64,000 nucleotides of DNA, taken from assembly GCF_029873635.1 (NCBI RefSeq), contig NC_080420.1, forward strand, positions 50,173,457-50,237,456. The letters run 5' to 3'. Positions within the stretch are counted from its first letter, which is position 1, and each line of letters opens with the position of its first letter. The notes beneath the pieces are model-generated. The model had not been told where the DNA came from, ran no database searches, and saw only the letters and a program-made list of their open reading frames with translations. The DNA comes from Malania oleifera (lineage: Eukaryota; Streptophyta; Magnoliopsida; Santalales; Ximeniaceae). Of the stretch, positions 11,460-21,785 are shown in pieces. The translations under genes were made by a program, and so were the position numbers.

Positions 11460-12334
11460 ACTCCAATTTGCAAAATATCAAATATCAAATATAACCTTAG
11501 GACTGTAAACTCCCTCCTCCTTTAATTCTCCTTTCTCTGAATCTATCTGAGTTGCATGGCCTGAGCTCTGTTTCGGTGCCTGTCTGGAGTGTCTGGGTGT
11601 GTTTTGAATCAGCTCCCAAGCTTTGCTCCTCTGCCTTCTGCAACTTAGCAGAGCCTCTCTAACTTCTGAGCAAGCTGCTGCTTCTCTGCTTCCCTCTAAG
11701 GTTCTCCAATTCGGCAGAGTCTCACTCCTCTAACTCTCTTTAAGTTTTCTTCTCACTCAATTTCAACAGGGATTTCTTACTGCCTTGAATGGTGTGGAGC
11801 TACAGTGCGAGACTCCCTATAAATAGGCAGTCTCCATTTGGCACCAATTCCCCTAACGGAATTCCCCTCCAACGATCTGGCAGGGGAATAATTCTCTTTA
11901 ATCATTCGCACACGAGATTTTCTGCATTTCATTTCTTATTGTTTTAAATTCCAATTAACTGATTTTATGCTTCTCAGGTGAACCTGGTGATCCAGGTGGT
12001 AGTCCAGAAATGGAGGGCTCAGAATCTTGGCCAGGTGGCATCTCGGATGGAAGGCCTTCAATTTTGTTTCCTATATTTTCCATTTTTTTTAAATTTTTGA
12101 ATGTACCCCCGGGTGGCTATGTACTATAATCACTATTTGTAACCCTTGTATTTCCCCGCACTTAGATCTTTATTTCCCTATGTATTATGTACTTTTTTCT
12201 TTTTTGGTATATTTTTGTGCATATGTATCCCCGTACTCCTTCCCCTGCACCTTTTGTAAATGGAAAAATCCTGCTCAAAACCTAAAACTTAATTAAGGCT
12301 TTGAAGGATTTCCACAAAATTTTAAAACTCTAAG
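11460..12334. other. Unassigned transcript-like block (CT-rich, TATA box, no ORF)
   Basis: A pyrimidine-rich stretch (11505-11780) is followed by ccctataaatagg at about 11817-11829, then T-rich DNA with ccccgggtgg and repeated tatgtac-like words (12110-12240). It looks like an LTR or non-coding transcription unit, but no terminal pair, primer site or coding region was found. The strand is undecided because the TATA box is nearly palindromic. The left LTR of the compact Copia begins right after it. Confidence 0.3.
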
Positions 12335-12803
12335 TGTTGGGAAGTGATCTTCGAGCAACAATTGCACAAGCAAAACTAAGCAACCAAAATATGAGACCAG
12401 ATTTACGTGGTTCGGTCCACTGTGACCTACGTCCACGAGAGAGCAGAAAATCACTATAATCACCGGGAGAATTACATTAGGAGAAGGAGGAGGCTACTGC
12501 CCTCAACTCCTCTCTCACTCTCACTACAAGGATTCACTCTGCCTCACACGCAGCACTCTGCAACTCACACAACACAGCAGCACACAACTCTTTGCAACTT
12601 CACCACACACTACTTCTTCAATTCACCACACACTCCACACGCACATATATTACATATATATACACAAACAAAGGGAGAGGAATTCAAACAAGGTAGCTGC
12701 AAGGCCAGCTGGTAGGCAGATTGTTAGTGGTCGTCCATCTCCAGCTTCAACAATTTCAACTGGGTGCGGTTGCCGACACACATACGAGCCACACATCCTA
12801 ACA
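12335..12803 (-). repeat. 3' LTR of the compact Copia element
   Basis: About 469 bp, matching 15047-15516 almost throughout. On the plus strand it begins tgttggg and ends cctaaca. It contains a cac-rich stretch and the ttacgtggttcggtcc phrase. The 102-codon open frame across it is an LTR shadow, present in both LTRs. Confidence 0.85.
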
Positions 12804-12863
12804 ATCTCCACCTTGGCGAGTATCAACTCCCAAGTCCACAGCTCCACCTTGAAATGAACTCGA

Positions 12864-13412
12864 TCAATGCAAGTCTTCATAGTTTGGTTCAAACGTTTGA
12901 ACCATGCAAAGAGAACCACCTTCTTCATCAGCAAACCAAACTCGTCTATTTGTTTCTGATGATGTGTCGCTATTATCATCTGATGTTGAACCACCAACCA
13001 CTGTGGTTCCTATCAACTGATACAATCCACGAGACTCCTTCCTAGTGAATATCATCGAGTTGCGTCGTGTCACCTCCATAGCTCCACCTGCGACAAATAT
13101 TTTACAACCCTTAGAATCCAACCGACTAAGGGAGATCAAATTTCTTCGCATCCTTGGTACGAAGCTTACGTCATCCAAAATACGAACCGCTCCAACAGGC
13201 GTCTTCAGCTTCACAAATCTAATCCCTCTTACATCGCATGAAGGCACATCACCAAGTGATACCGTACCGCGAACTTTTTTGAAAGAATGGAAAAATTCTT
13301 TCTTAAAACAGATATGAACTGAACTCCCAGAGTCCAAAACCCATCCATCATCGTTTGGATTGTCATGAGCATTCATGTTCTTCTTCATCAATTTTTGGCA
13401 CTCTCTCTTCAT
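12864..13412 (-). pseudogene. Copia protease region (fossil)
   Basis: The minus strand carries a Copia aspartic protease segment: W-V-L-D-S-G-S-S-V-H-I with the catalytic DSG, then V-S-L-G-D, V-K-L-K-T-P-V-G, L-D-D-V-S-F-V-P-R-M-R-R-N-L-I-S-L-S. The pre-integrase part (Y-Q-L-I-G) follows, and the coding sequence stops before any integrase domain. Confidence 0.8.
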
Positions 13413-13433
13413 ATGGTCGTGCCTTTTGCAGTA

Positions 13434-14387
13434 TCAACACTGCACATTTCTTCGACTGATTTGTTGACGTGAGCTGCTCACCGTTACAAGGGCCTCGTCA
13501 TTGTCATGCCATGTGACATGCTCCGATACATTGACACCGTCTCGTGCCTTCTTTTCTTTTTCGTATCTTTTTCGATCTTCGTAGTCCCTCTTGAAGTGCC
13601 CCTTTTTATCACACCAGAACATACGACCTCGCTCGTATCTCGTCCTCTTGACTTTGAACGCCATTGCTTACCTCCGAGCTTTCGATCTTTGCTTCTTCCT
13701 TGTCTCTCACTGTTAGCCACTAAAGCTTGCTCACGAGACGTCACAGTCGGCTTTCTTAACGTCTCAGAATCTTGAAGTGATGCCATCACATCATCCAACT
13801 TCAAGGTTTCCTTCCCCACGAGCGATGCAGTTACTAGACCATCAAATGAAGCTGGTAGAGACGAAAAAAGTAGAATTGCCTTATCTTCTTCATCAATCTT
13901 TACGCTGAGGCTCAACAACTGGGTCAAAAATCTTGCTATAATCATTTATGTGATCAAAAAGGCTGCTTCCCTCGTTCATTCGAAGTTGATACAGTTTCTT
14001 CTTCAGAAACAATTTATTGGTAAGGGACTTTGCCATATACCTTTGCTCCAATTTCTTTCAGAGCTCCATTGATGAGGTTTCGTCTAACACCGAATACTTA
14101 ACTTCATTTACCAAACACAATCGGATTGTGCTGACCATCTTCATCTCTAATTCAGTCCAATCATCATCTTTGAAATCATCTGGCTTCTTCCCGATCAACG
14201 ACTTGATCAAGCCTTGATGAACCAAAATGTCCGTCACCGTGCTCTGCCATAAACTGAAGTTGTTCTGCCCATCGAACTTCTCCACCTCAAACTTTGAAGT
14301 GCCAATACCTGCCATTATGCTCCAAATCTCACAAAATGGACAATACCAATGGCTTCGGAATGGCTGAAAACCTAAGAAATGGTTCAA
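13434..14387 (-). pseudogene. Copia gag region (fossil)
   Basis: At 14058-14387 the minus strand reads KFEVEKFDGQNNFSLWQ followed by the W-x-E-x-E-x-K segment typical of Tork-type Copia gag. At 13484-13945 is the central gag (LLFSSLPASFDGLVTA-like). At 13434-13664 is a basic nucleocapsid-like part with a zinc-knuckle-type pattern. The parts lie in more than one frame; the gene is dead. Confidence 0.8.
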
Positions 14388-14509
14388 GCCGCTCGAAAAA
14401 CCGACCTGAAATGGCTTCGAAAAGCCCGGTTAAACTTCTAGTCAAATCAATCAAGAAAAGTCAACTATCTATTAACTTTAACGGAATATTCCTCCATTAA
14501 TGAAATATC

Positions 14510-14765
14510 CCTGACGACGTTAACGACCACTAACGCCGTTTACTGACGCCGTCTGATGATGTGGTGCAGCGGTCCCCACCTGTTGACGTGTCCTGGGACC
14601 CACCTCCTGTGGGGTTCACTGCTAACATGGCATGGGACCACATCCCGTGGGGCCCACTTGCTGACGTGTCTAGGGGCCCACCTGCTGATGTGGATTGTAC
14701 GTGGCAGCTGACGCGGCGCTGACTCAGCGCTTACGTGGCTGCTGACGTCAGCGTCTTCAACCTCC
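14510..14765. repeat. GC-rich diverged tandem repeats in the Copia leader
   Basis: Variants of cccacctgctgacgtg recur every ~30-40 bp (about 14575, 14605, 14650, 14675), followed by TGACG-rich DNA. It lies between the primer site and gag of the compact Copia, the transcribed leader, and contrasts with the AT-rich surroundings. Confidence 0.6.
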
Positions 14766-15046
14766 GAATCGTGAGCCAGACATTCGCTGGCCCGTGGGCG
14801 CGCGTGACTCACTTCCCTGATCAGCCGCCAGCGCATAAATGCATGTGAAGGCGCGTGGCAACGCGGTCTTTCCGCCTGACACGCATGTGGCTTCGTCCGA
14901 GCTCCGGTTACCGCCGTTGGCTTCGTCTCGGCAAGAGGAATGTTGTGGTGGTCTTAAAATTGAGTTTCGAGCTACTGGGTAGAGGCTCAAACCTGGGAAT
15001 TTTGCTTCAATCCGGCGATTTTGCTCCAACCTCGCTCTAATACCAT

Positions 15047-15516
15047 TTTTTGAGAAGTGATCTTCGAGCAACAATCGCACAAGCAAAACTAAGCAACCAA
15101 AATATAAGATCAGATTTACGTGGTTCGGTCCACTGTGACCTACGTCCACGGGAGAGCAGAAAATCACTATAATTACCGGGAGAATTACATTAGGAGGAGG
15201 AGGAGGCTACTGCCCTCAACTCCTCTCTCACTCTCACTACAAGGATTCACTCTGCCTCACACGCAGCACTCTGCAACTCACACAACACAGCAGCACACAA
15301 CTCTTTGCAACTTCACCACACACTACTTCTTCAATTCACCACACACTCCACACGCACATATATTACATATATATACACAAACAAAGGGAGAGGAATTCAA
15401 ACAAGGTAGCTGCAAAGTCAGCTGGTAGGCAGATTGTTAGTGGTCGTCCATCTCCAGCTTCAACAATTTCAGCTGGGTGCGACTGCCTACACACATATGA
15501 GCCACACATCCTAACA
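15047..15516 (-). repeat. 5' LTR of the compact Copia element
   Basis: Partner of 12335-12803, next to the primer-binding-like site. The right end is cctaaca, then the putative target duplication ccaag (15517-15521). Confidence 0.85.
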
Positions 15517-15521
15517 CCAAG

Positions 15522-15957
15522 TTCCAAGAATACTTAATTGCGGGACTCAAAAACTTGTAAACCTAATAAAAGACACAAAATGGAATTTAACTAATGATTA
15601 AAGAAACCTATCCTAGCGGGACTCAAGTTTTTTGAATTTAGAGATTAATTTTGTAAATGAACAAAGCTTTACTAAAACCAAAACAAGTTGAAGATCCTTG
15701 TGGAAATTTTCTAACATATCTATTTTCTAATATTAAATATTAGAGATCACTATTCCAGCATATTCAAGTGCATTAGGTCCATAATTAAATTCCAACAAAA
15801 TATTTTTTTTCACAAGATTATGAAGACAAAACAAAAGAGAAGACTCACAAGAAAGCAGTCCAAACCCACTAAAGATTACAAACACTATTTTCTCGGAATC
15901 CAAGTAAAAGACAAATAAATAAACTAAAATATACCCAAACGTCCAACACCAAAGTTA
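15522..15957. other. Intergenic flank of ZRK copy B
   Basis: Non-coding. From about 15790 it matches the 3' flanks of copies A and C (ccaacaaaatatttttt, cacaagaaagcagtccaaa, ccaacaccaaagttatcaaa). The rest is unassigned. Confidence 0.6.
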
Positions 15958-16940
15958 TCAAAAATTACAAATTTGGATGGAGCCTTCAATCTGCTTGAGT
16001 TGTTTTGCTGTATGAATCATTGTTGGCCTATCTTCAACTGTTAAATTGATGCACCTCAATGCAACTGTTGCAAAATCCTGCAACTGCTGCTCCATCTCGG
16101 CCCTTCCAGCTGCTTCTTCCAATACTACAGGATCCACAGTCTCACTCAACCTGTTGTTTTCAACATAATACTTCATCGGAGTGGGTACGTCATTAAGATT
16201 ATTTTCATATAGATTAACTCGCCACCAAAAGTCCCTTTGTCCGGTCAAAAGCAGCAGCAGAAGCATATCAAAAGAATAAACATCAGCTTTCTCAGCCAAA
16301 CAATGGGTATTAAAGTCCTCTGATGCAAGAAATCCAAGTTCCACATACATAATCAATTTCTGCGTACAGCTCGCCTTCAGGAATGGATATGCAAAGAAAG
16401 AAATCAGACAATTTGGCAACATTACATTGATCCAGTAAAATGTTCTCAGGCATAAGGCCCCTGTGGATGATGGGTCTGGAGAGGGCAGTGTGTAGATATG
16501 CAACTGCATTTGCTATGTCCATTGCAATCCTTAACCTGCATTTCCATGGTAGAGGCTGCCACTCTGCTCCATAAAGACTATGACCCAGAGTTCCCTTAAT
16601 CTCTGTAAACTCAAATACTTGAATAGGGATTTTGGTCTCCAAGCAGCATCCTAAGAGCTTCAGAACATTCTAATGAATGCTCATCTGGGATGCAATCACA
16701 GTGTCATTAATAACTCAACTAATATTCACATCTGGCAAAAATTTCTTAACGCAAATCGGTCTACCCCGAAGAGAGCCCTTGTACAGTTTATAATAGTCAT
16801 CGTCTTTAAAAAAGTTTCGTCAGTCGGAGAAGTTTACTGCTTCTTCGTGCTCTTTGAGAGGGAAGCACCGGTTAGAACAACATTTTCCATAAGAAGCAAT
16901 CATTCCTTTCCTCAACATTGCACCATTTTGCATCAATGAT
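15958..16940 (-). pseudogene. ZRK-like pseudokinase, copy B (broken)
   Basis: A diverged paralogue of the gene at 4473-5510. Recognisable on the minus strand are NRCFPLKE, LYKGSLRGRPICVKK (beta3 Lys kept), NVLKLLGCCLETKIPI, the catalytic-loop place as IIHRGLMPENILLDQ (HRD Asp is Gly), DFF in place of DFG, AEKADVYSF and LQDFATVALRCINLTVEDRPTMI. In-frame stops occur at SD*RNF, NIS*VIN and IH*NVL in the N-terminal half. A one-base frameshift lies near 16348 between the DFG region and the APE region. It cannot make a full-length protein. The catalytic loop differs from that of copy A, so loss of HRD was probably already established or repeated in this cluster. Confidence 0.85.
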
Positions 16941-16944
16941 GTCT

Positions 16945-17420
16945 ATAAGCTGCCAAAGTATACAACTATTTGAAAATTCCACTTGATCCCACATTAGAAA
17001 AATATAATAGAGAATAGGTGTTTATATATATGATTGGGCCCAAGAAATAATTATTTAACTAGATCTAATAGCTTAAGTTATTAAGTAAAGTGGTAATCTA
17101 ATTTACAATGAAGTTTTATAAAAGATGAGTTTAAACATACAATTTTCGATAAATTTCTCATTTCTTCCTTAAAATCCACTGAGCTAATGTTCAATTTTAT
17201 AACTATTACACTATATATAAAACCCATTATAATTTTCTCTTCTAACATCCCCCAACATGGGCACCACAAAGGGGAAAGAGAATTCCAAAATCCAAATGGT
17301 AATTTTTTTCATGTGGTTGTTTATTGTCCAATAATAAGAAGGGTGGAGAGAGTTTCTCTCAATTACATATTCTTTAAAATGAGTTAGTTGTGGACACATT
17401 GCAACCACTATGTGCATGCT
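16945..17420. other. Intergenic between copies B and C
   Basis: Non-coding, AT-rich. It contains ttgatcccacattagaaaaat (about 16983-17003) and ataggtgtttatatatatg, phrases that look repeat- or promoter-like. No gene is recognised, and short frames here lack any domain. Confidence 0.5.
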
Positions 17421-17882
17421 CCACTACTCTATAAATTTTTTTTTTATTTGAAGGATTAATTAATATAAAAAATGGATAGAAGTTGAAGGGAATTTTAATT
17501 TGATAGAGAGAACAAGTGTGGATAGTTACAGGTGTATTTAAATTTTATTTTTAATTTGACGAAATAATTGTGGAAGAGTAAATAGAAGCTATAGTGTATT
17601 TTCAATTAGATTGGAGGAGTAGCTATAGGAGTGTCATAGGCTTTTAAAAAACCACTTCAAACCAGTTACACATAAGGTATCCAACAAAATATTTTTCAGG
17701 AGAAAATGAAGAGAAAACCAGAGAGAAGGCTCACAAGAAAGCAGTCCAAACACACTTCAGATTACAAATACTATCTTTTCTGAATCCAAGTAAAAGATAA
17801 GTAAATAAACTAAAATAAATCCAAATGCCCAACACCAAAGTTATCAAAAGTTACAAACTTGGATGGAGCCAAGTGAAGCAAT

Positions 17883-18765
17883 TTACTGGGCTAGAGTACA
17901 CTGTTCAATCTGCACGAGTTGTATTGCTGCATCAATCATTGTTGGCCTATCTTCTACTGTTAAATTGATGCACCTCAGGGCAACTGTTGCAAAATCCTGC
18001 AACTGCTGCTCCATCCCAGGCCTTCCAGCTGCCTCTTTCAATACTACAGGATCCACAATCTCACTCAACCTGTTGTTCTCAACAAAATACTTTGCGGGGT
18101 TGGATACTTCATCAAGATCATCTATATCCCTCTCAATTTGGCGCCAGAAGTACCTTTGTCTGGTCAAAAGCACCAGCAGAAGCATACCAAAAGAATAAAC
18201 ATCAGCTTTCTCGGTCAAAAAACCGGTAGAAAAATTCTCTGGTGCAATGAATCCCATCGTTCCATAAGGATCAACTTTTACTTGTGTTTCACCTTCAGGA
18301 ATGGATATGCAAAAAGAGAAATTAGACAATTTGCCACTCTGCTGTGTAGGACACAAAAAGACTACGGCTCAAAGTTCCCTAATCTCCGCAAACTCTAACA
18401 TGGGAATAGGGATTTCGGTCTCCAAGCAGCATCCTAAGAGCTTCAGAACATTCTTATGAATGGTCATCCAGGATGCAATCACAATCTCATTAATAACTGA
18501 ACTAATATTCGTAGCTGGCGAATATTCCTTAATGCAAATTGGCCTACCCTGAAGAGAGCCCTTGTAGAGTGCATGGAAGCCATCTTTTGTAAAAACATGG
18601 CGTTGGACACAGATGTTTTTTGCTTTTTTCAGTTCTTTGACAGAGAAGCACCGGATAGGACAACATTTTCCATAAGAAGAAGCAATCACCTCTTTGAGTA
18701 ACATTGTACCATTTTGCATCAATGCAGTCTCAGCAGTCGCTTCTTTTCAAGCATGCGGTCAACAT
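17883..18765 (-). pseudogene. ZRK-like pseudokinase, copy C (broken)
   Basis: Very close to copy A in the parts that remain: RCFSVKELKKA, LYKGSLQGRPICIKE, NVLKLLGCCLETEIPI, then NFSFCISIPEGET, LTEKADVYSFGMLLLVLL and LQDFATVALRCINLTVEDRPTMI. A 143-bp deletion relative to copy A joins at 18333/18334, with ttg at both edges in A. It removes the segment with the catalytic loop (A residues about 150-198). A further 1-bp deletion lies near 18381. After the shared start at 18763-18765 the frame reaches a stop within 12 codons. Copy C keeps the SEIVDPVVLKE segment that copy A lacks in part. Confidence 0.88.
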
Positions 18766-20442
18766 GTTTCTATTTGCAAGCCATCAAACAACCAAGAAGT
18801 TTTGGCCTTAAAAATCAGATAAGGTGCAAAGATATACAATTAAAGTAATTACATACGATAGGCTTCATTTTTGTAAGAAAATCTACTATTCGTTGAGAAA
18901 ATTCAATTTAAAAAAAAAAAAGATTTGTGGAGGCAAAATTGTTTTGGTGAAAAAAAGGGCATCAGCTGCCTGCCTTCAAATTGATAGACCAACGAGTTAT
19001 TTTTCTTGTTCTTCCAACAATTTCAAAAAAGAAAAAGAAAATAAAGAAATTACAGCCAAACATAAACCACAAATATACCAGATAAAGAGCAGGGACATCA
19101 AATATATGAAATGAAAACTAGCATATGAACCAGACTTCAGCTATGGTAAAATTAAAACAAAACATAAATAGAAACAAGATAAAGGTTCGAGAATTCATGA
19201 ATAAACACGGCCAAACTCAAACTTCCATTCAATTCTCTTTCAATTTCCAGTTGTAAAGAATTCTTTCAAAGCCGTTACAGACGAAAGAAGAAATCAAATT
19301 ACGCGTAAGAAAAAATCATCCATAAGTGAAATAAATTCCTAAGGATAAACGATCTTTGATAGAGTGAAAAGAGATGCACTTTTTTAATTTGAAGGTCAGA
19401 AATATAGATATGATCCAATGCCTGATGCGCCCACTGTCCTTGCTGGGGAGAGAAAGAGAGGGAAATAAAGAGAACTAGCAGGAAAATTATACTTTTTAAT
19501 ATTTTGGCCCATTTGACCAAGGATTCTTCCTTTTAATTTCTTGGAAAGTTCATGTGCTCTTCTATGCAACCACTTGTTCCTTCTTGCTGACTGAAGAAGA
19601 CCTGGAGTTTTTTCTCAATTTATCTTTTTTTTTTTTAAATATATTAAATAATACCCTTTTCTGTGAAGTATTTCCTAGAATGACTTTATGTAATCTCGCT
19701 ACTTAGTCCAGAGAGATTTAAACAAATCTTGCTGAACCAAGTAGCGAGATTTGCCACGTGTCACGCCCAAGATAAATATAGGCAAATCTCGCTACTTGGT
19801 CTAACGAGATTTGCTTGTCACGTGTCTAGACCAGATTGGACTGCCATTTAAATTTCGCTACTCGATGCAACAAAAAATTTTTAAATCTCATTGCACCAAG
19901 TAGTGCATATGGAATTTTTTGTATTCTCCTTATTTATTTATTTATTATAATAATAATTAATTAAATTATTGGAGGGAAGAATCATTTATTAATTTAAATT
20001 TTCACATAGAATAAATTACATTTTATAATTTAGTTAAAAATATTATTTTTATCATAAATTAATATAACAGTCATACATTATAAATATACACTAATAGTAA
20101 GATTATATTTAATTAAATAGAGAAATCTTCTATTATTTTATTGAGTAAACAATATTTAAATATTAATTAAAAATAATTATTATTGAAATTGTTAACTAAG
20201 AAGCTTCATAATTCTAATTTGTTTTCTTTTTTTATTTCTTCTGGCTTCCTTCCCTTCCACAAAATCTTAGATGCAAATAGAGCCTAATAGTTTTGTTCAT
20301 TCTACAAATCTACAAAATTATACAAGAAATGATCCTCATTTGAGAATTTCTTGAAGACTTTAGTTTTAGATCCGAGTGCCTATTTATTTGCACAGTTAAG
20401 AGGAACTTATCGTCATCTCCTTTTTTTGTAACAGCTTGCACC
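18766..20442 (-). promoter_or_regulatory. 5' flank of copy C, paralogous to 5511-7082
   Basis: Collinear with the region upstream of copy A: poly(A)-like run (18910), the ttcaattctctttcaatttcc phrase, and a small hydrophobic ORF at 19299-19520. The ctcgctactt inverted repeats are at 19686-19912 in a longer form. Part of the gypsy protease fossil begins at about 20215. Confidence 0.6.
19686..19912. repeat. Extended ctcgctacttggt inverted-repeat block
   Basis: At least three tctcgctactt-type units and two reverse complements (accaagtagcgagatt at 19737-19752; ctcattgcaccaagtag near 19900) are grouped around ccacgtgtca/tcacgtgtct. It is a longer version of 6432-6545 and may be the better preserved copy of a small non-autonomous element. 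Confidence 0.45.
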
Positions 20443-20447
20443 ATGCA
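20215..20447 (-). mobile_element. Gypsy protease fossil in copy C flank, right-hand piece at 22336-22543
   Basis: Collinear with 6890-7082. The match resumes after the solo LTR at 22336 and continues to about 22543, where similarity with the copy A side ends. It is the same old fragment seen at 6890-7735. Confidence 0.6.
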
Positions 20448-20518
20448 TGTAAGAACTCGAACTGTGATAGATAGGTTTAAATAATTAAGAGAGGGATAAA
20501 ATTGGTATTTGAACAGGT

Positions 20519-20738
20519 TTCGTCGATGAAGCCAGAATTTGTCGACAAAGGTCATGCATCTCTCGTTGATGAAGTTCAAAGGCTCGTCGACGAGAAGAAG
20601 TCGAGGAGTTTCGGGAACCGGTGATATCAGGATTCCTCGACGAATCCTTCGTCTCGTCCACGAGAGGACTATAGAGCCTCGTCGACAAGGACACCATCTC
20701 ATCAACAAGTTTACCCGAGTCAAAGGGGCTATAAATAG
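20519..20738 (+). promoter_or_regulatory. LTR U3: TCGTCGACGA-type array and TATA box
   Basis: About eight variants of TCGTCGACGA (for example ttcgtcgatgaag, ctcgtcgacgag, ctcgtcgacaagg) end ~20 bp before ctataaatag (20729-20738). Most variants differ by C-to-T or G-to-A at CpG. Confidence 0.6.
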
Positions 20739-20768
20739 AAATTTCATTGCTTAACCATTAAGAAACTT

Positions 20769-20770
<2 letters not shown>

Positions 20771-20803
<33 letters not shown>
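20771..20803. repeat. (TA)n microsatellite
   Basis: About 33 bp of TA repeat in the LTR leader. Confidence 0.95.
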
Positions 20804-20807
<4 letters not shown>

Positions 20808-21529
20808 AGAACTCTCCCTACTCTTTATCTCTCTAGATTTCTTCGTCATTTGTCACGAGAATCGTGAATCTGAAGTTATCACGAGGATCGTGGAAGGATT
20901 CTCTACAAGTTCTACGGATTGGAATCTCGTTTTGGAGATTTTTGGGTTTCGGCTTAAAATCGAGGTAAGGCTCGATTTTCGAGTCTAATCCGGTAGTTTT
21001 GTAGGGAACGGTGTTGTGAGTATATTTTGTACAATTGATTGTAGATTCTGGAACTTGGTTCGCTGTTTAGGGACCTTAGAGTTCGGGATTGGCTATTTGG
21101 GGAAAAGGTAAGGGGAATTGTGTTTATATTGGTTATTTTTTAAATCGGACTCGGTAGAATTGTGGTTCACAATCCTGTGTGTGTTTTGACTACTCCTTTG
21201 AGGGGATCTAACAGGGAAAATTATGAGTTTTTCATGATTACAATTTTGGGAAAAGGGGGCGACGGGCTACATCCCTGGTTTTGTTGAAAACCAAAAGTAT
21301 ATGTTGATTTATACTGTGTTATAGGGATGGCCATGCCTTGACATGTTCAAACTGTATATGTTTGGAAAATCGTGATTTTAGATTACCAAAAGGGTATGGT
21401 TTGTTTGGTTATATGAGCATGTATATGCTGTATCTTAGTGAAATAGGAACGGGGTTCCGAATGGTTCCAAGTTTCAAAATTTGGATTTTTTTGAAGAGTG
21501 CGCAATACCACTTGATTGGCCGGCTTTCA

Positions 21530-21785
21530 AGCCGAAGGGTGTGCGAACACCAGATTTGCATCGATTCAACGCTGATGTTATGCCAGGTTACTGGGGGGCA
21601 CCGGCGTTTGCCGAAGGGTGTGAAATATCACCAGACTGCCAGCGTAGGCCGAAGGGTATGAAATATCACCAGACTGCCGGCGTTGGCCGAAGGGTGTGAA
21701 ATATCACCAGATTGCCAGTTTTTACCGAAGGGTGTGAAATACCACCAGACAAGCCGGCTTCGAGCCGAAGAGTGTGGCGACACTA
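21530..21785 (+). repeat. ~40-bp tandem repeats inside the solo LTR
   Basis: Four to five units of the type gccgaagggtgtgaaatatc + accagactgccggcgtt run head to tail. A related reverse-strand version (atggccttgcgccg) occurs at 60388-60482 in another solo LTR. Confidence 0.8.

Larger units (their letters stand above)
12335..15516 (-). mobile_element. Compact Tork/TNT1-like Copia element (gag-protease only)
   Basis: A 3.18-kb LTR element on the minus strand. Near-identical ~470-bp LTRs lie at both ends, with an imperfect target duplication (ctaag/ccaag). A primer-binding-like site (complement of tggtattagagc, about 15034-15046) lies beside the right LTR and a polypurine tract (ggtggagatt on the minus strand, 12804-12815) beside the left. 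The interior carries a Copia gag and a protease only. No integrase, RT or RNase H domain is present, so it depended on other elements. The frame has several breaks. The LTRs differ by roughly 3% by eye, suggesting about one million years (inference). Confidence 0.85.

Noticed and set aside
12407-15428. Two almost identical 102-codon plus-strand frames (12407-12715 and 15120-15428)
   Set aside because: They lie in the two LTRs of the compact Copia element, antisense to its coding direction. Identity comes from LTR pairing, not from a gene.
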